Below are positions 36,954 to 44,260 of a stretch of 64,000 nucleotides of DNA, one piece after another (the stretch's first letter is position 1; each line of letters starts with the position of its first letter). The translations under genes were made by a program, and so were the position numbers. The notes under the pieces are model-generated. The model saw nothing but the letters and a program-made list of their open reading frames with translations. It was not told the origin of the DNA and did no database searches. The stretch lies in NCBI GenBank assembly GCA_034520365.1, contig JAXHNP010000007.1:974824-1038823 (forward strand), written 5' to 3'. This DNA comes from Desulfobacterales bacterium (GTDB taxonomy: Bacteria; Desulfobacterota; Desulfobacteria; Desulfobacterales; Desulfosalsimonadaceae).

Positions 36954-37407
36954 CTAAGGTTGGGATTCGTTTTCTTCGCTATCGGGATCGAAATCGGGAT
37001 CGAAATCGGAATCGGGATCGAAATCGATGCTGTAGACTTCCTGATCCTCTCGAACTTGGTATCCTCTTCCGCCGAGACGGCTGAGCATCGCGGCCATACG
37101 GTCGAGTTCATCCTTGCGGTTCCGGCTTTCCATCTTGTCCAGCGCCTTGCCGACAACCAGCACATCTTGAATCGCCGCGCACTCAAGCGCGGAGCCACGA
37201 GCGATTTCGAAATAACGCTTTCGGTCGGCTTCCGCGGTCTTGCCATTACCTTCGGCGATATTGAGCGGTATCGACTGGCTGGCCCGAAGCCATTGATCCC
37301 GGGCGGGCCGATGGACTCCGTTCAGGCCTGTCGGCCTTCTCGTAAACCCATGCAACGTAGCCTATTGAAAGGCGATAGACGTCCAGTTTTTCGTGTCCAA
37401 GGGTCAT
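36954..37407 (-). pseudogene. Four-helix-bundle protein (S23/IVP-like), frameshifted
   Basis: The N-terminus (MTLGHEKLDVYRLSIGYVAW from the ATG at 37407) is in one frame and the rest (RPARDQWLRASQSIPLNIAE, ADRKRYFEIARGSALECAA, MLSRLGGRGYQV) in another, ending at 36954. Removing one C in the run near 37325-37328 restores a continuous ~150-residue protein reading YEKADRLNGVHRPARDQW, as the family expects. So either a single-base insertion has inactivated it, or this is a sequencing error or a translational frameshift. The family (TIGR02436/S23) is known from 23S rRNA intervening sequences and is related to the Avd protein of diversity-generating retroelements. The C-terminus is an Asp-rich tail (DFDPDSDFDPDFDPDS) encoded by 12-bp repeats. 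Confidence 0.83.
36981..37022. repeat. 12-bp tandem repeat encoding an Asp-rich tail
   Basis: ATCGGGATCGAA occurs at 36981-36992, 36993-37004 and 37011-37022, with a 6-bp partial unit between the last two. On the minus strand it encodes the (D)FDPDSDFDPD tail of the four-helix-bundle gene. Its inverted form recurs just upstream of that gene at 37414-37435. Confidence 0.85.
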
Positions 37408-37559
37408 ATTTTTTTCGATCCCGATCCCGATAGCGATTTCGATTTGGATACAGAACAAATTAGCCCTGGTTGCGGGGACGGGCCCCTGCCGGCCATCGGT
37501 TTGGATCGTGAAAGCGATCCGGGTTGATTTGGCGAGCTTATGTCTTATTATAATGCTTT

Positions 37560-38579
37560 ATGGATCAAAAAATTCACAAATATTTAACCACCCCGCTCCA
37601 AATCCGGGATCAGCAGATTGACAACCGTCTGATGCTTGCCCCCATGTCCGGATTGGGCAATGCCGCCTTCCGGGAGCTTCTGGCTGAATACGGCGGGCCG
37701 GGGTTGATGTCTATGGAAATGTGCAGCGCCCGCTCCGTACCCCAGGAAAACCGGTATGTGTCCTCGGTCTTCAGATGGCGGGATGCGGAGCTGCCCTGGC
37801 TGGTCTGCCAGATTTTCGGGGATTCGCCGGCGGATATGGCGGCCGCGGCCCGGCGGATCGAAAAAGAGGGGTTTTTCGGCGTGGATCTCAATTTCGGCTG
37901 CTCAGTGGCCCGGATCTGCAAGCGTAACTGCGGGGCTGCACTCCTAAAATCCCCGGATCAGGCGGTAAGCATTGTCAAAGCGGTCCGGCAGGCGGTGGAA
38001 TTTCCGGTTTCTGTCAAATTCCGGACCGGATGGACGGATTCACCGGCACCGGCCGTTGAAATGGCCCGGCGGTTTGAAGCCGCGGGCGCAGATGCCTTGA
38101 CTTTCCATCCCCGGGTGGCGCCGGACCGTCGGGCCCGGCCGCCGAAATGGGCCTATATCGGGGAAGTGAAATCCGCCGTATCCATTCCGGTGTTCGGAAA
38201 CGGCAATGTCTTCTCAGCCGCCGACTGCGAGGCCATGCTGCTTAAAACCGGCTGCGACGGGGTGGCATTGGGCCGCGGCGCCGTTGCCCGGCCGTGGGTG
38301 TTTTCCGAAATGATCCACGGGCGCAGGTTCGGCCCGGAATCGTATGCCGAAATGTTTAACCGCCTGATCGATCTTCTGGCGGCCCATTATGATGAGGCCA
38401 CCGCCCTCCGGCGATTTCGGAAAGCCGCGGTCTACATGGCCGCCTATTTCAGGTACGGCCATGCATTTAACAAGCGGCTTCGCAAGGCAGCGGATCTGAA
38501 TGAACTCCGGGCGCGGGTGAATGAATTTCTGCAAACCCCGCCGGAATTGTCAGCGGAGCCGAATCTGAATTTCTTTTAG
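37560..38579 (+). CDS. dus: tRNA-dihydrouridine synthase family protein
   Basis: Dus enzymes reduce uridines of the tRNA D-loop using FMN. The 339-residue protein has LMLAPMSGLGNAAFRELLAE near 24-43 (FMN-binding start of the barrel), VDLNFGCSVARICKRNCGAA near 107-126 with the catalytic Cys in KRNCGAALL, VKFRTGWTD, FHPRVAPDRRARPPKW (the usual H-R motif) and GNGNVFSAADCEAMLLKTG, then GRGAVARPWVF. The LNFGCSVARI sequence differs slightly from the more common NMGCPxxKV, placing it in a divergent bacterial Dus group; the target uridine is not predictable. Start codon lacks a clear ribosome binding site. It begins about 95 nt beyond the inverted-repeat element. Confidence 0.9.
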   Translation: MDQKIHKYLTTPLQIRDQQIDNRLMLAPMSGLGNAAFRELLAEYGGPGLMSMEMCSARSVPQENRYVSSVFRWRDAELPWLVCQIFGDSPADMAAAARRIEKEGFFGVDLNFGCSVARICKRNCGAALLKSPDQAVSIVKAVRQAVEFPVSVKFRTGWTDSPAPAVEMARRFEAAGADALTFHPRVAPDRRARPPKWAYIGEVKSAVSIPVFGNGNVFSAADCEAMLLKTGCDGVALGRGAVARPWVFSEMIHGRRFGPESYAEMFNRLIDLLAAHYDEATALRRFRKAAVYMAAYFRYGHAFNKRLRKAADLNELRARVNEFLQTPPELSAEPNLNFF

Positions 38580-38700
38580 CAATGGGATTAATTTTTCCTT
38601 TACAGAATTTTTAATTTAAGGATAAAATTAGTAGTTTATTAAAGTCGTGCCGGTGCCTGCGGCAGGCAAATCCGGCGGATTTATTTAGATATTTAAAATT

Positions 38701-39810
38701 ATGTATCGTCAATACAACATAAACCGTTCCGGCCAGGGGATAGATAAACCGTCCCCGACCATCCGTGAGGATTTTGAGCAGCGGGAGGCCAATTTTATTT
38801 CGCCCTATGGGATGCTTTCCGCTAAATCCCGGGGGCGGGCCCGCGAAGAAGCCCCTTGTCCGGTGCGCACCGTATACCAGCAGGACCGGGATCGCATCGT
38901 GTTTTCCAACGCCTTCCGCCGCTTAAAACATAAAACCCAGGTTTTTTTGTCGCCCCTGGGCGATCATTACCGTACCCGGCTGACGCATACCCTGGAGGTG
39001 GCCGAGATCGCCCGAACCATCAGCCGGGCGCTGCGTTTGAACGAAGATCTGGCCGAAGCCATTGCCCTGGGCCATGACCTGGGCCATACCCCGTTCGGCC
39101 ACAGCGGAGAGACCGCGCTCAAGGAGATTTATTCCCCGGACTTCTGTCATAACGAACAGAGCCTGCGGGTCGTGGACGTGCTCGAAAGACACGGCCAGGG
39201 GCTTAACCTGACCTATGAGGTAAGAGACGGCATTTTAAAGCATTCCAAGGGGTTTGGCGATATCATGCCCTCTGACCCCTCGGAGATCGCCTGTACGGTG
39301 GAGGGCCGGATTGTACGGTTTGCCGATATTATCGCCTATTTGAATCATGATCTGGATGACGCCATCCGAAGCGGGGTGGTTAAGGAATCCCAGGTGCCGA
39401 AGGATTGTGCGGCCGTCCTGGGTGCCAGGCATTCCGAGCGCGCCACCACCATGATCCGGGATCTGATTTATTCAAGCGAGATCCAGGATGACGATTACGT
39501 CTTAAAATTGAGCGAGCCGGTTGCGGATGCCATGGACTGTCTGCGCGGCTTTCTCTATGAGAATGTCTACCGCTCGGAGCGGGTGCATGCCGAGTTTATC
39601 AAGGCAAAAAAGATGATTATAGAGATTTACAGCTATTTTCTGGAAAATCCCGAGGCCATGAAAGCCAAGCTCGCCGGCATGGAAATGGCGGTGGCCTATC
39701 ACCAGGAAGCGCCCCTGGACCGGCTGATCTGCGATTTTATCGCCAGTATGACTGACCGCTACGTATTAAACCTCTATAATAACATATTCGTGCCCACCCC
39801 CCTGGTTTGA
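38701..39810 (+). CDS. dgt: Deoxyguanosinetriphosphate triphosphohydrolase-like protein
   Basis: This HD-domain dNTPase removes triphosphate from dNTPs. The 369-residue protein carries the family N-terminal signature QRDRDRIVFSNAFRRLKHKT-like block (residues ~61-80), the HD metal site RLTHTLEVAEIARTI (about 96-110) and GHDLGHTPFGHSGE (about 123-136), and the fourth ligand region FADIIAYLNHDLDDAI. The length is that of the short dGTPase-like class (about 370), not of E. coli Dgt. The next gene starts over its stop codon. Confidence 0.92.
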   Translation: MYRQYNINRSGQGIDKPSPTIREDFEQREANFISPYGMLSAKSRGRAREEAPCPVRTVYQQDRDRIVFSNAFRRLKHKTQVFLSPLGDHYRTRLTHTLEVAEIARTISRALRLNEDLAEAIALGHDLGHTPFGHSGETALKEIYSPDFCHNEQSLRVVDVLERHGQGLNLTYEVRDGILKHSKGFGDIMPSDPSEIACTVEGRIVRFADIIAYLNHDLDDAIRSGVVKESQVPKDCAAVLGARHSERATTMIRDLIYSSEIQDDDYVLKLSEPVADAMDCLRGFLYENVYRSERVHAEFIKAKKMIIEIYSYFLENPEAMKAKLAGMEMAVAYHQEAPLDRLICDFIASMTDRYVLNLYNNIFVPTPLV

Positions 39811-40418
39811 TCCACTCGATGCCATCCATGTCTTACGATACCATCTATCCGGCGCCCGGTGATTTTTTTGATCGGCTGGCGGATTTGTATGCGGAAATGG
39901 ACCAGGTATACGAAAAGATTGCCGCCGAATATGGCTTTAATTGCCGGGGGTGTGCGGATAACTGCTGCCAGACAAGGTTTTATCACCACACCCATATTGA
40001 AACCGCTTATCTGCTCGCCGGTTTTGCCGGGCTGGCAGCCGATAGTCAACAGTTGATCCAGCGCAGGGCCCGGGGAGTGGCTTTTGCTCAGCGGGCAAAT
40101 GCGCCCGGCGCGGACCGCCTGATGTGTCCGGCCAATATTGATGGCTGGTGCGCGCTTTATCCGTATCGGCCCATGATCTGCCGGCTCCATGGATTGGCCC
40201 ATGAACTCCGCCCGCCGGGAAAACCCAAAACTTATGGGCCGGGCTGCGGCGAATTTGAGCGCGTCTGCGGGCATAAATCCTATGTGCCTTTTGACCGGAC
40301 CCCGTTTTATGCCCAAATGGCCCGACTGGAGCAGGCGTTTAAGGCCCATGCCGGCATTGACGCCCGGATCAGGAAAACCGTGGCTGATATGATTGTGGAT
40401 GCGAGTTTGCATCCTTAA
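39807..40418 (+). CDS. YkgJ-type cysteine cluster protein 1
   Basis: The ~203-residue protein has a YkgJ/FliB-like zinc or Fe-S cysteine cluster: FNCRGCADNCC near 44-54, MCPANIDGWCALYPYRPMIC near 106-125, where the last Cys precedes RLHG, and later CGEFERVCGH. The start is uncertain: TTG at 39807 overlaps the dgt stop (TTGA), while ATGs at 39819 and 39828 are also in frame; no ribosome binding site decides. The family function is unknown, though conserved Cys spacing suggests a metal centre. It is directly followed by a second, different member of the same family. Confidence 0.8.
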   Translation: MIHSMPSMSYDTIYPAPGDFFDRLADLYAEMDQVYEKIAAEYGFNCRGCADNCCQTRFYHHTHIETAYLLAGFAGLAADSQQLIQRRARGVAFAQRANAPGADRLMCPANIDGWCALYPYRPMICRLHGLAHELRPPGKPKTYGPGCGEFERVCGHKSYVPFDRTPFYAQMARLEQAFKAHAGIDARIRKTVADMIVDASLHP

Positions 40419-40432
40419 AAGGAATCGTTTAT

Positions 40433-41218
40433 ATGAAGTATGTGGAAACCGATGACCCGGCGGATATCCCGGGACGCCTCCTTGAAGACACGGATCGCTT
40501 CTGTTTCCGCTGCTATCCGGGTATCTCCTGCTTTAACCGGTGCTGCCGGAATCTGAACCTTTTTTTATACCCCTATGATGTGATCCGGCTGCGTAAATCC
40601 CTGGGTATCACCTCAGGCGAGTTTATCGACGCCTACGCGGACGTCGTGGTCCGCGAAGGCAGTCACTTCCCCTCTGTGCTTTTGCACATGGCGGAGAACC
40701 AGGAGAAAACCTGTCCTTTTTTGACGGATGCCGGCTGCCGGGTCTATCCGGACCGGCCCCAGACCTGTCGGGCGTTTCCTGTTGAACACGGGATTTATTA
40801 TGACGGGCAGACCGGCCAAAGTCGACTCGTCCATTATTTCCGCCCCCCGGATTTCTGTCAGGGGCAGTATGAGGAGACTACCTGGACCAAGGATACCTGG
40901 GCGGCGGACCAGGAGGCGGTTTTTTATAACCAGATGACCGTTGAATGGGCGGACTTCATGCGGCTGTTTCGCGCCGATCCCTGGGGCGGAGAGGGGCCTG
41001 ACGGGCAGAAGGGACGGATGGCCTTTATGGCCACTTATAACGTGGATACGTTCCGGGATTTTGTTTTAAACAGCAGTTTTCTTAAGCGGTATAAGGTTAA
41101 ATCCGATATCCGTCTAAAAATCAAATCCGATGACGTGGCCCTGCTGCGTCTGGGCATCGCCTGGGTGAAGCTTTTTTTGTTCGGCACTGCCGGAAAAAAC
41201 ATTAAGGTCATGCGCTAG
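40433..41218 (+). CDS. YkgJ-type cysteine cluster protein 2
   Basis: The 261-residue protein contains CFRCYPGISCFNRCC near 23-37 (the family N-terminal Cys set), then TCPFLTDAGCRVYPDRPQTC near 98-117 followed by RAFPVEHGIYYD, the classic YkgJ motif CP(F/L)L..C.IY..RP..CR. The C-terminal ~90 residues are helical with no recognised motif. It lies 14 nt after the first cysteine-cluster gene with AAAAGGAA upstream of the ATG. Function unknown; the pair may bind metals for a modification or redox reaction, which is inference. It ends tail to tail with the transglutaminase-like gene. Confidence 0.83.
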   Translation: MKYVETDDPADIPGRLLEDTDRFCFRCYPGISCFNRCCRNLNLFLYPYDVIRLRKSLGITSGEFIDAYADVVVREGSHFPSVLLHMAENQEKTCPFLTDAGCRVYPDRPQTCRAFPVEHGIYYDGQTGQSRLVHYFRPPDFCQGQYEETTWTKDTWAADQEAVFYNQMTVEWADFMRLFRADPWGGEGPDGQKGRMAFMATYNVDTFRDFVLNSSFLKRYKVKSDIRLKIKSDDVALLRLGIAWVKLFLFGTAGKNIKVMR

Positions 41219-41874
41219 CGCTTCCTCTCCCTGGCCACGTCCTTATCAAAATCCGCATTCCGCCAGGATTCATCCGCCGGCCGGTATTCTCTTTCAAATG
41301 TTTCAATGATCTCTTCCAGCGGCAGATCCGCGAATTCGCCCCGATGCCGGATGTATTCCATGTGCCGGTTGCCCTTAAGGTCAAAGGGGTGGTAGATGGC
41401 GTCGGATTTTCCGTCAAATTCAAGGGGCTTTAGGAAAAATTTCTCACAAAGTTCGATATTAAATGCCGGGGTGGCCTTAAGCCATTGGCCGTTCAAGTAA
41501 ATAGACGTATATCCGTGCCAGTAAAAGATATCGGTCTGCATCTGCTGGCGCAGTCGCTCGGTTGACAAATGGTTTTTAACATCGGCAAAGCCTAAGCGGG
41601 CGGGGATATTTTTATGCCGGCAGCAGGCGGCGAGAAGAATCGCCTTGGCCACACACCAGCCGCGGCCGTTTTTAAGGGTGGTGCTTGCCTTCAGGCCTTC
41701 AACCGAAAGATCGATGGCATAGGGATCATAGCGGATCCCGTCGCGCACGGCGTAATAAAGGTTGACCGCCCGGGCTGTTGGGTCCTTTAGTTGACCGGCC
41801 TTTTCATCGGCAAAGGCGGCGACCGACGGATCGTCAAAATTAATGAATTGCGTAGGCTGCAGGGATTCTTCCAT
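41215..41874 (-). CDS. Transglutaminase-like cysteine peptidase domain protein
   Basis: The 219-residue protein has the transglutaminase-core pattern: NGRGWCVAKAILLAACCR near 69-86 with the nucleophile Cys, IFYWHGYTSIYLNGQWLKA near 117-135 with the catalytic His, and TPAFN, where the family's Asp is replaced by Asn or lies nearby. N-terminal FADEKAGQLKDPTARAVNLY is the usual helical lead-in. Possible activities are a peptidase or acyltransfer on an unknown substrate. No signal peptide is evident, so it is presumably cytoplasmic. It lies 6 nt downstream of the paraoxonase-like lipoprotein gene, same strand. Confidence 0.83.
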   Translation of the reverse strand: MEESLQPTQFINFDDPSVAAFADEKAGQLKDPTARAVNLYYAVRDGIRYDPYAIDLSVEGLKASTTLKNGRGWCVAKAILLAACCRHKNIPARLGFADVKNHLSTERLRQQMQTDIFYWHGYTSIYLNGQWLKATPAFNIELCEKFFLKPLEFDGKSDAIYHPFDLKGNRHMEYIRHRGEFADLPLEEIIETFEREYRPADESWRNADFDKDVARERKR

Positions 41875-41880
41875 AAAACG

Positions 41881-42933
41881 CTACCAGTCGATATCCGGCG
41901 GCGCGTCACAGGCCACCATAAAGGGATCAAACACCTGGGAGATATAAATCTTACCCTGGTAGACCAGGGCCGTGGAGGCCGCACTGATAAATTCTCCGGA
42001 ATTGACGTAAATCGGCTTTTTCACGCCCGTCTCCGGGGTGATCCGCATGACCACCGTGGGGGCGGTTTTTTCACTGTCCTTGGCATGCCGTAAGAACGCC
42101 CAATCATCATAATGGGCCGCAGTGATCAGGTACTTCCCATACCGCATCAGGTTGTCCCCGCCTTTTAAGGAGACGACCGCTTCTGCTTCACCGAGCCTGC
42201 CGTCCGGGTGCCGGGGAAAGGAGAGTACCTGATTGCCCAGCGTGGTGGTGACAAACACCTGATCCGTTTCCGCCAGAATGCCGTTGGCAAAGGCCAGATC
42301 CTTTGCGGCGATCTGCCATTTTTTATCATCCGCATCGTAGAAGGCGATTTCCGAGGCGCGCCGCTTAAAATAGAGGTCCAGCTTGCCGCGGTAATCATTG
42401 GTTAAGTAAATGTCGCCGTTTTCAAGAACGGAGAGATCATTGGGCGACCAGAGACAATCCGGATCCTCGAACCAATTCTTAAATGTCAGCTGATCCTGAA
42501 ACACCTGGTATACAGCCACCGCATGCTCGGTTTTTTCGCCGGTATCATAGGGGTCGTGGAGGATGACGTAAAGATAGGTAACGCCTTCTGCATGCCGGAC
42601 ATCCATGCCATGGGGTTTGAATGCGGCAATTCGCGCGGGTTCCCCTTTTCGCCGCATAATGCCTTTGCGGCCGGTCTCCGGTTCATAAAAGAAAATATTG
42701 CCGTTTTTTGGCGGTTCCCGCCGCTCACAGCATGAAATCAGAAACCGGGACGGATGCTGCCACTTATCCAGCACAAAATCCTCCGGCCCGGGACCGATGT
42801 CAATTTTAGCGCATTTTCCATGCATGTCAGTGACGGTCTCCGGCAGCTTTTCCTTAAACGAGCACGCGGAAAGGCCAAGGCCGGCTAAAACAAGCATGCC
42901 GGCCACACACAGGGCAATCGATCGTTTTTTCAT
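41881..42933 (-). CDS. Paraoxonase/arylesterase-like beta-propeller lipoprotein
   Basis: The open frame reaches 42990, but the ATG at 42933 begins a proper lipoprotein signal (MKKRSIALC, then AGMLVLAGLGLSAC with Cys 24 as lipobox cysteine), giving 350 residues. The mature part has beta-propeller sequence typical of SMP-30/paraoxonase-type calcium lactonases: GPGPEDFVLD, PHGMDV, WSPNDLSVLENGDIYLTND, LAFANGILAETDQVFVTTT and KGGDNLMR. These Glu/Asn/Asp positions usually bind calcium. It would be anchored to the outer face of the membrane. The substrate is unknown; the lactonase or esterase class is an inference from motifs. Confidence 0.75.
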   Translation of the reverse strand: MKKRSIALCVAGMLVLAGLGLSACSFKEKLPETVTDMHGKCAKIDIGPGPEDFVLDKWQHPSRFLISCCERREPPKNGNIFFYEPETGRKGIMRRKGEPARIAAFKPHGMDVRHAEGVTYLYVILHDPYDTGEKTEHAVAVYQVFQDQLTFKNWFEDPDCLWSPNDLSVLENGDIYLTNDYRGKLDLYFKRRASEIAFYDADDKKWQIAAKDLAFANGILAETDQVFVTTTLGNQVLSFPRHPDGRLGEAEAVVSLKGGDNLMRYGKYLITAAHYDDWAFLRHAKDSEKTAPTVVMRITPETGVKKPIYVNSGEFISAASTALVYQGKIYISQVFDPFMVACDAPPDIDW

Positions 42934-42987
42934 GGCACATACCATACCCCATGTGCCCGGGATTGTCCAGACAATGCCGTTCGTATA

Positions 42988-43087
42988 CACGGTAAATTTG
43001 TTCTATCTATTTTTCAGGCGGGCACGGTGGCCCGCCCTACGAATGGGGAAAAACCCGATTCATCGTAGGGTCGGCCACCGTGCCGAC
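42988..43087. repeat. Single GCTAATTTGTTCT-type end and second GGCACGGTGGCC hairpin
   Basis: CACGGTAAATTTGTTCT (42989-43005) matches the end of the inverted-repeat elements with 2 differences and is followed by a hairpin with perfect arms GGCACGGTGGCC (43021-43032) / GGCCACCGTGCC (43073-43084) and inner CCCTACG / CGTAGGG. No matching right end was found. Together with the repeat at 43109-43140 it fills most of the 364-nt gap before the next gene. Confidence 0.72.
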
Positions 43088-43108
43088 CATAACTTCTTGA
43101 TTTCATTA

Positions 43109-43140
43109 ACCTAATACCTAATACCCAAAACCTAAAACCC
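43109..43140. repeat. Short-period ACCTAATACC-type repeat, second locus
   Basis: Tandem CTAATAC units are followed by CCAAAACCTAAAACCC. It shares AATACCTAA and AATACCCAAAACC with the block at 18077-18183. Confidence 0.65.
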
Positions 43141-43227
43141 GATTAAGTTCCTTGGAAGACCTGATAAAGGGTATCCAGTGATTATTATATAAAAAATTAG
43201 CCGGGTGGTCAGAATGAGCATGAGATC

Positions 43228-43256
43228 TTCGACATTTTTCAATTCTATGCTATATT
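43228..43256 (+). promoter_or_regulatory. Candidate promoter of the membrane-anchored coiled-coil protein
   Basis: TTCGAC (43228-43233) and TATATT (43251-43256) are spaced by 17 nt, 42 nt before the start codon at 43298. Confidence 0.4.
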
Positions 43257-43297
43257 AATAACAGCTAATACCTTCTAATAAGGAGCCTGGTATTCAA

Positions 43298-44257
43298 ATG
43301 CCGGATCATCAATTCGCCACCTCCAATACCGGAAAGTATGTCGCTGCTGTCATCGTGCTGGCCATCGTTGCGGTTGCCGGCTACTTCGGATATCTTAAAG
43401 TAATGCAATGGCATCAGCAGGAAGTCCAGACCGCTGTATCGGAGCAGGCGCAGCACCTGGCAGCGCAAACCAGGGACCTGCAGGAAACGGTTGAAGCCTT
43501 AGAGCAAAAGCTTGAACAGGCGGACGAGCAAAAACAGACGCCAAAGCAGGCGGCTGCCGAACGGATCGAAAAGGTTTTCGGCGAGCCGCCGGAAAAGCCG
43601 CCCATCAATACCATGGCAGTCATGGAAACCCCCGGCTGCTATCAGTTGGAGCAGAAAATCAACGCATTTTTCAGCTACCTGGATCAGCAGGGGGTTTTGG
43701 CGGCCGCCGGCATTGAGGATGCTGAAGGCGCCCGTCAGGTGTTTGAGGATATGGTGACTGCGCTTTCGGCCAGACCGCCGTTAATCATAAGAGAAACCCA
43801 GGATATCATAAGCCTCATACACAACCAGGCCCATTTTTTCCGCACCCTGGATAAGAAGCGGATTGCGCTCATCAAGCATATCCTGCAGACAGAAAGAGAT
43901 GTGCTGGAGCATGCCCTGCTGAATTTTTATGACTACTATGTTAAACTGGGCGGCTGCGGGGAGCAGAGCGAGGCGGTCGTTTCTCTGGAAACGCTGTACG
44001 AGTATGCGGGCTTTTTTTTAAACACGCTTTCCGGCAAGAGCTATATTTTGCGCCGGGATTCCACCATCCGCTGCCTGACCCGATATTACAGCGTGCGGGT
44101 GCTTGATCAGGCCAATAAGGCCACCTTGAACCGCTACGGCATAGACATCCGGCCCCACATTCAGCTGGCCTTGGATGATATTCGCCATCAGAATGGCCTG
44201 ATATACAAGGATGTATATCTTGAAAAGCTGGCGAATATAGAGAAAGCGTATGACTAA
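43298..44257 (+). CDS. Membrane-anchored coiled-coil protein of unknown function
   Basis: The 319-residue protein has one N-terminal membrane helix (YVAAVIVLAIVAVAGYFGYL, about 14-33), a Gln/Glu-rich coiled coil (about 38-95, with QETVEALEQKLEQADEQ), and an uncharacterised C-terminal helical domain containing two cysteines, METPGCYQLEQ near 110 and GGCGEQSE near 219. No enzyme motif is seen. The likely topology is a short cytoplasmic tail with the C-terminal domain in the periplasm, but this is a guess from the charge pattern. AGGAG is 12 nt upstream, a long spacing. It ends 4 nt before the convergent rarA. Confidence 0.68.
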   Translation: MPDHQFATSNTGKYVAAVIVLAIVAVAGYFGYLKVMQWHQQEVQTAVSEQAQHLAAQTRDLQETVEALEQKLEQADEQKQTPKQAAAERIEKVFGEPPEKPPINTMAVMETPGCYQLEQKINAFFSYLDQQGVLAAAGIEDAEGARQVFEDMVTALSARPPLIIRETQDIISLIHNQAHFFRTLDKKRIALIKHILQTERDVLEHALLNFYDYYVKLGGCGEQSEAVVSLETLYEYAGFFLNTLSGKSYILRRDSTIRCLTRYYSVRVLDQANKATLNRYGIDIRPHIQLALDDIRHQNGLIYKDVYLEKLANIEKAYD

Positions 44258-44260
44258 GGC

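Larger units (their letters stand above)
36903..37464. mobile_element. Inverted-repeat-bounded element carrying a four-helix-bundle (S23-type) gene
   Basis: Perfect 13-bp terminal inverted repeats GCTAATTTGTTCT (36907-36919) and AGAACAAATTAGC (37452-37464) bound a ~560-nt block. A second, inner perfect 14-bp inverted repeat, CGCTATCGGGATCG (36977-36990) / CGATCCCGATAGCG (37422-37435), is nested inside. Between them lies one S23-like gene read on the minus strand. The left 51 nt recur at 31289-31339, so the ends behave as a mobile unit. The layout (paired ends enclosing an S23 frame) is that of 23S rRNA intervening sequences, but no rRNA is present. No transposase is encoded. Confidence 0.68.

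Noticed and set aside
36954..37407. Considered as Avd of a diversity-generating retroelement
   Set aside because: No reverse transcriptase, template repeat or variable repeat gene is nearby; similarity to Avd is only at family level.
36903..37464. Considered as part of a 23S rRNA gene with an intervening sequence
   Set aside because: The flanks are a crotonase gene and a dus gene; no rRNA sequence is found on either side.
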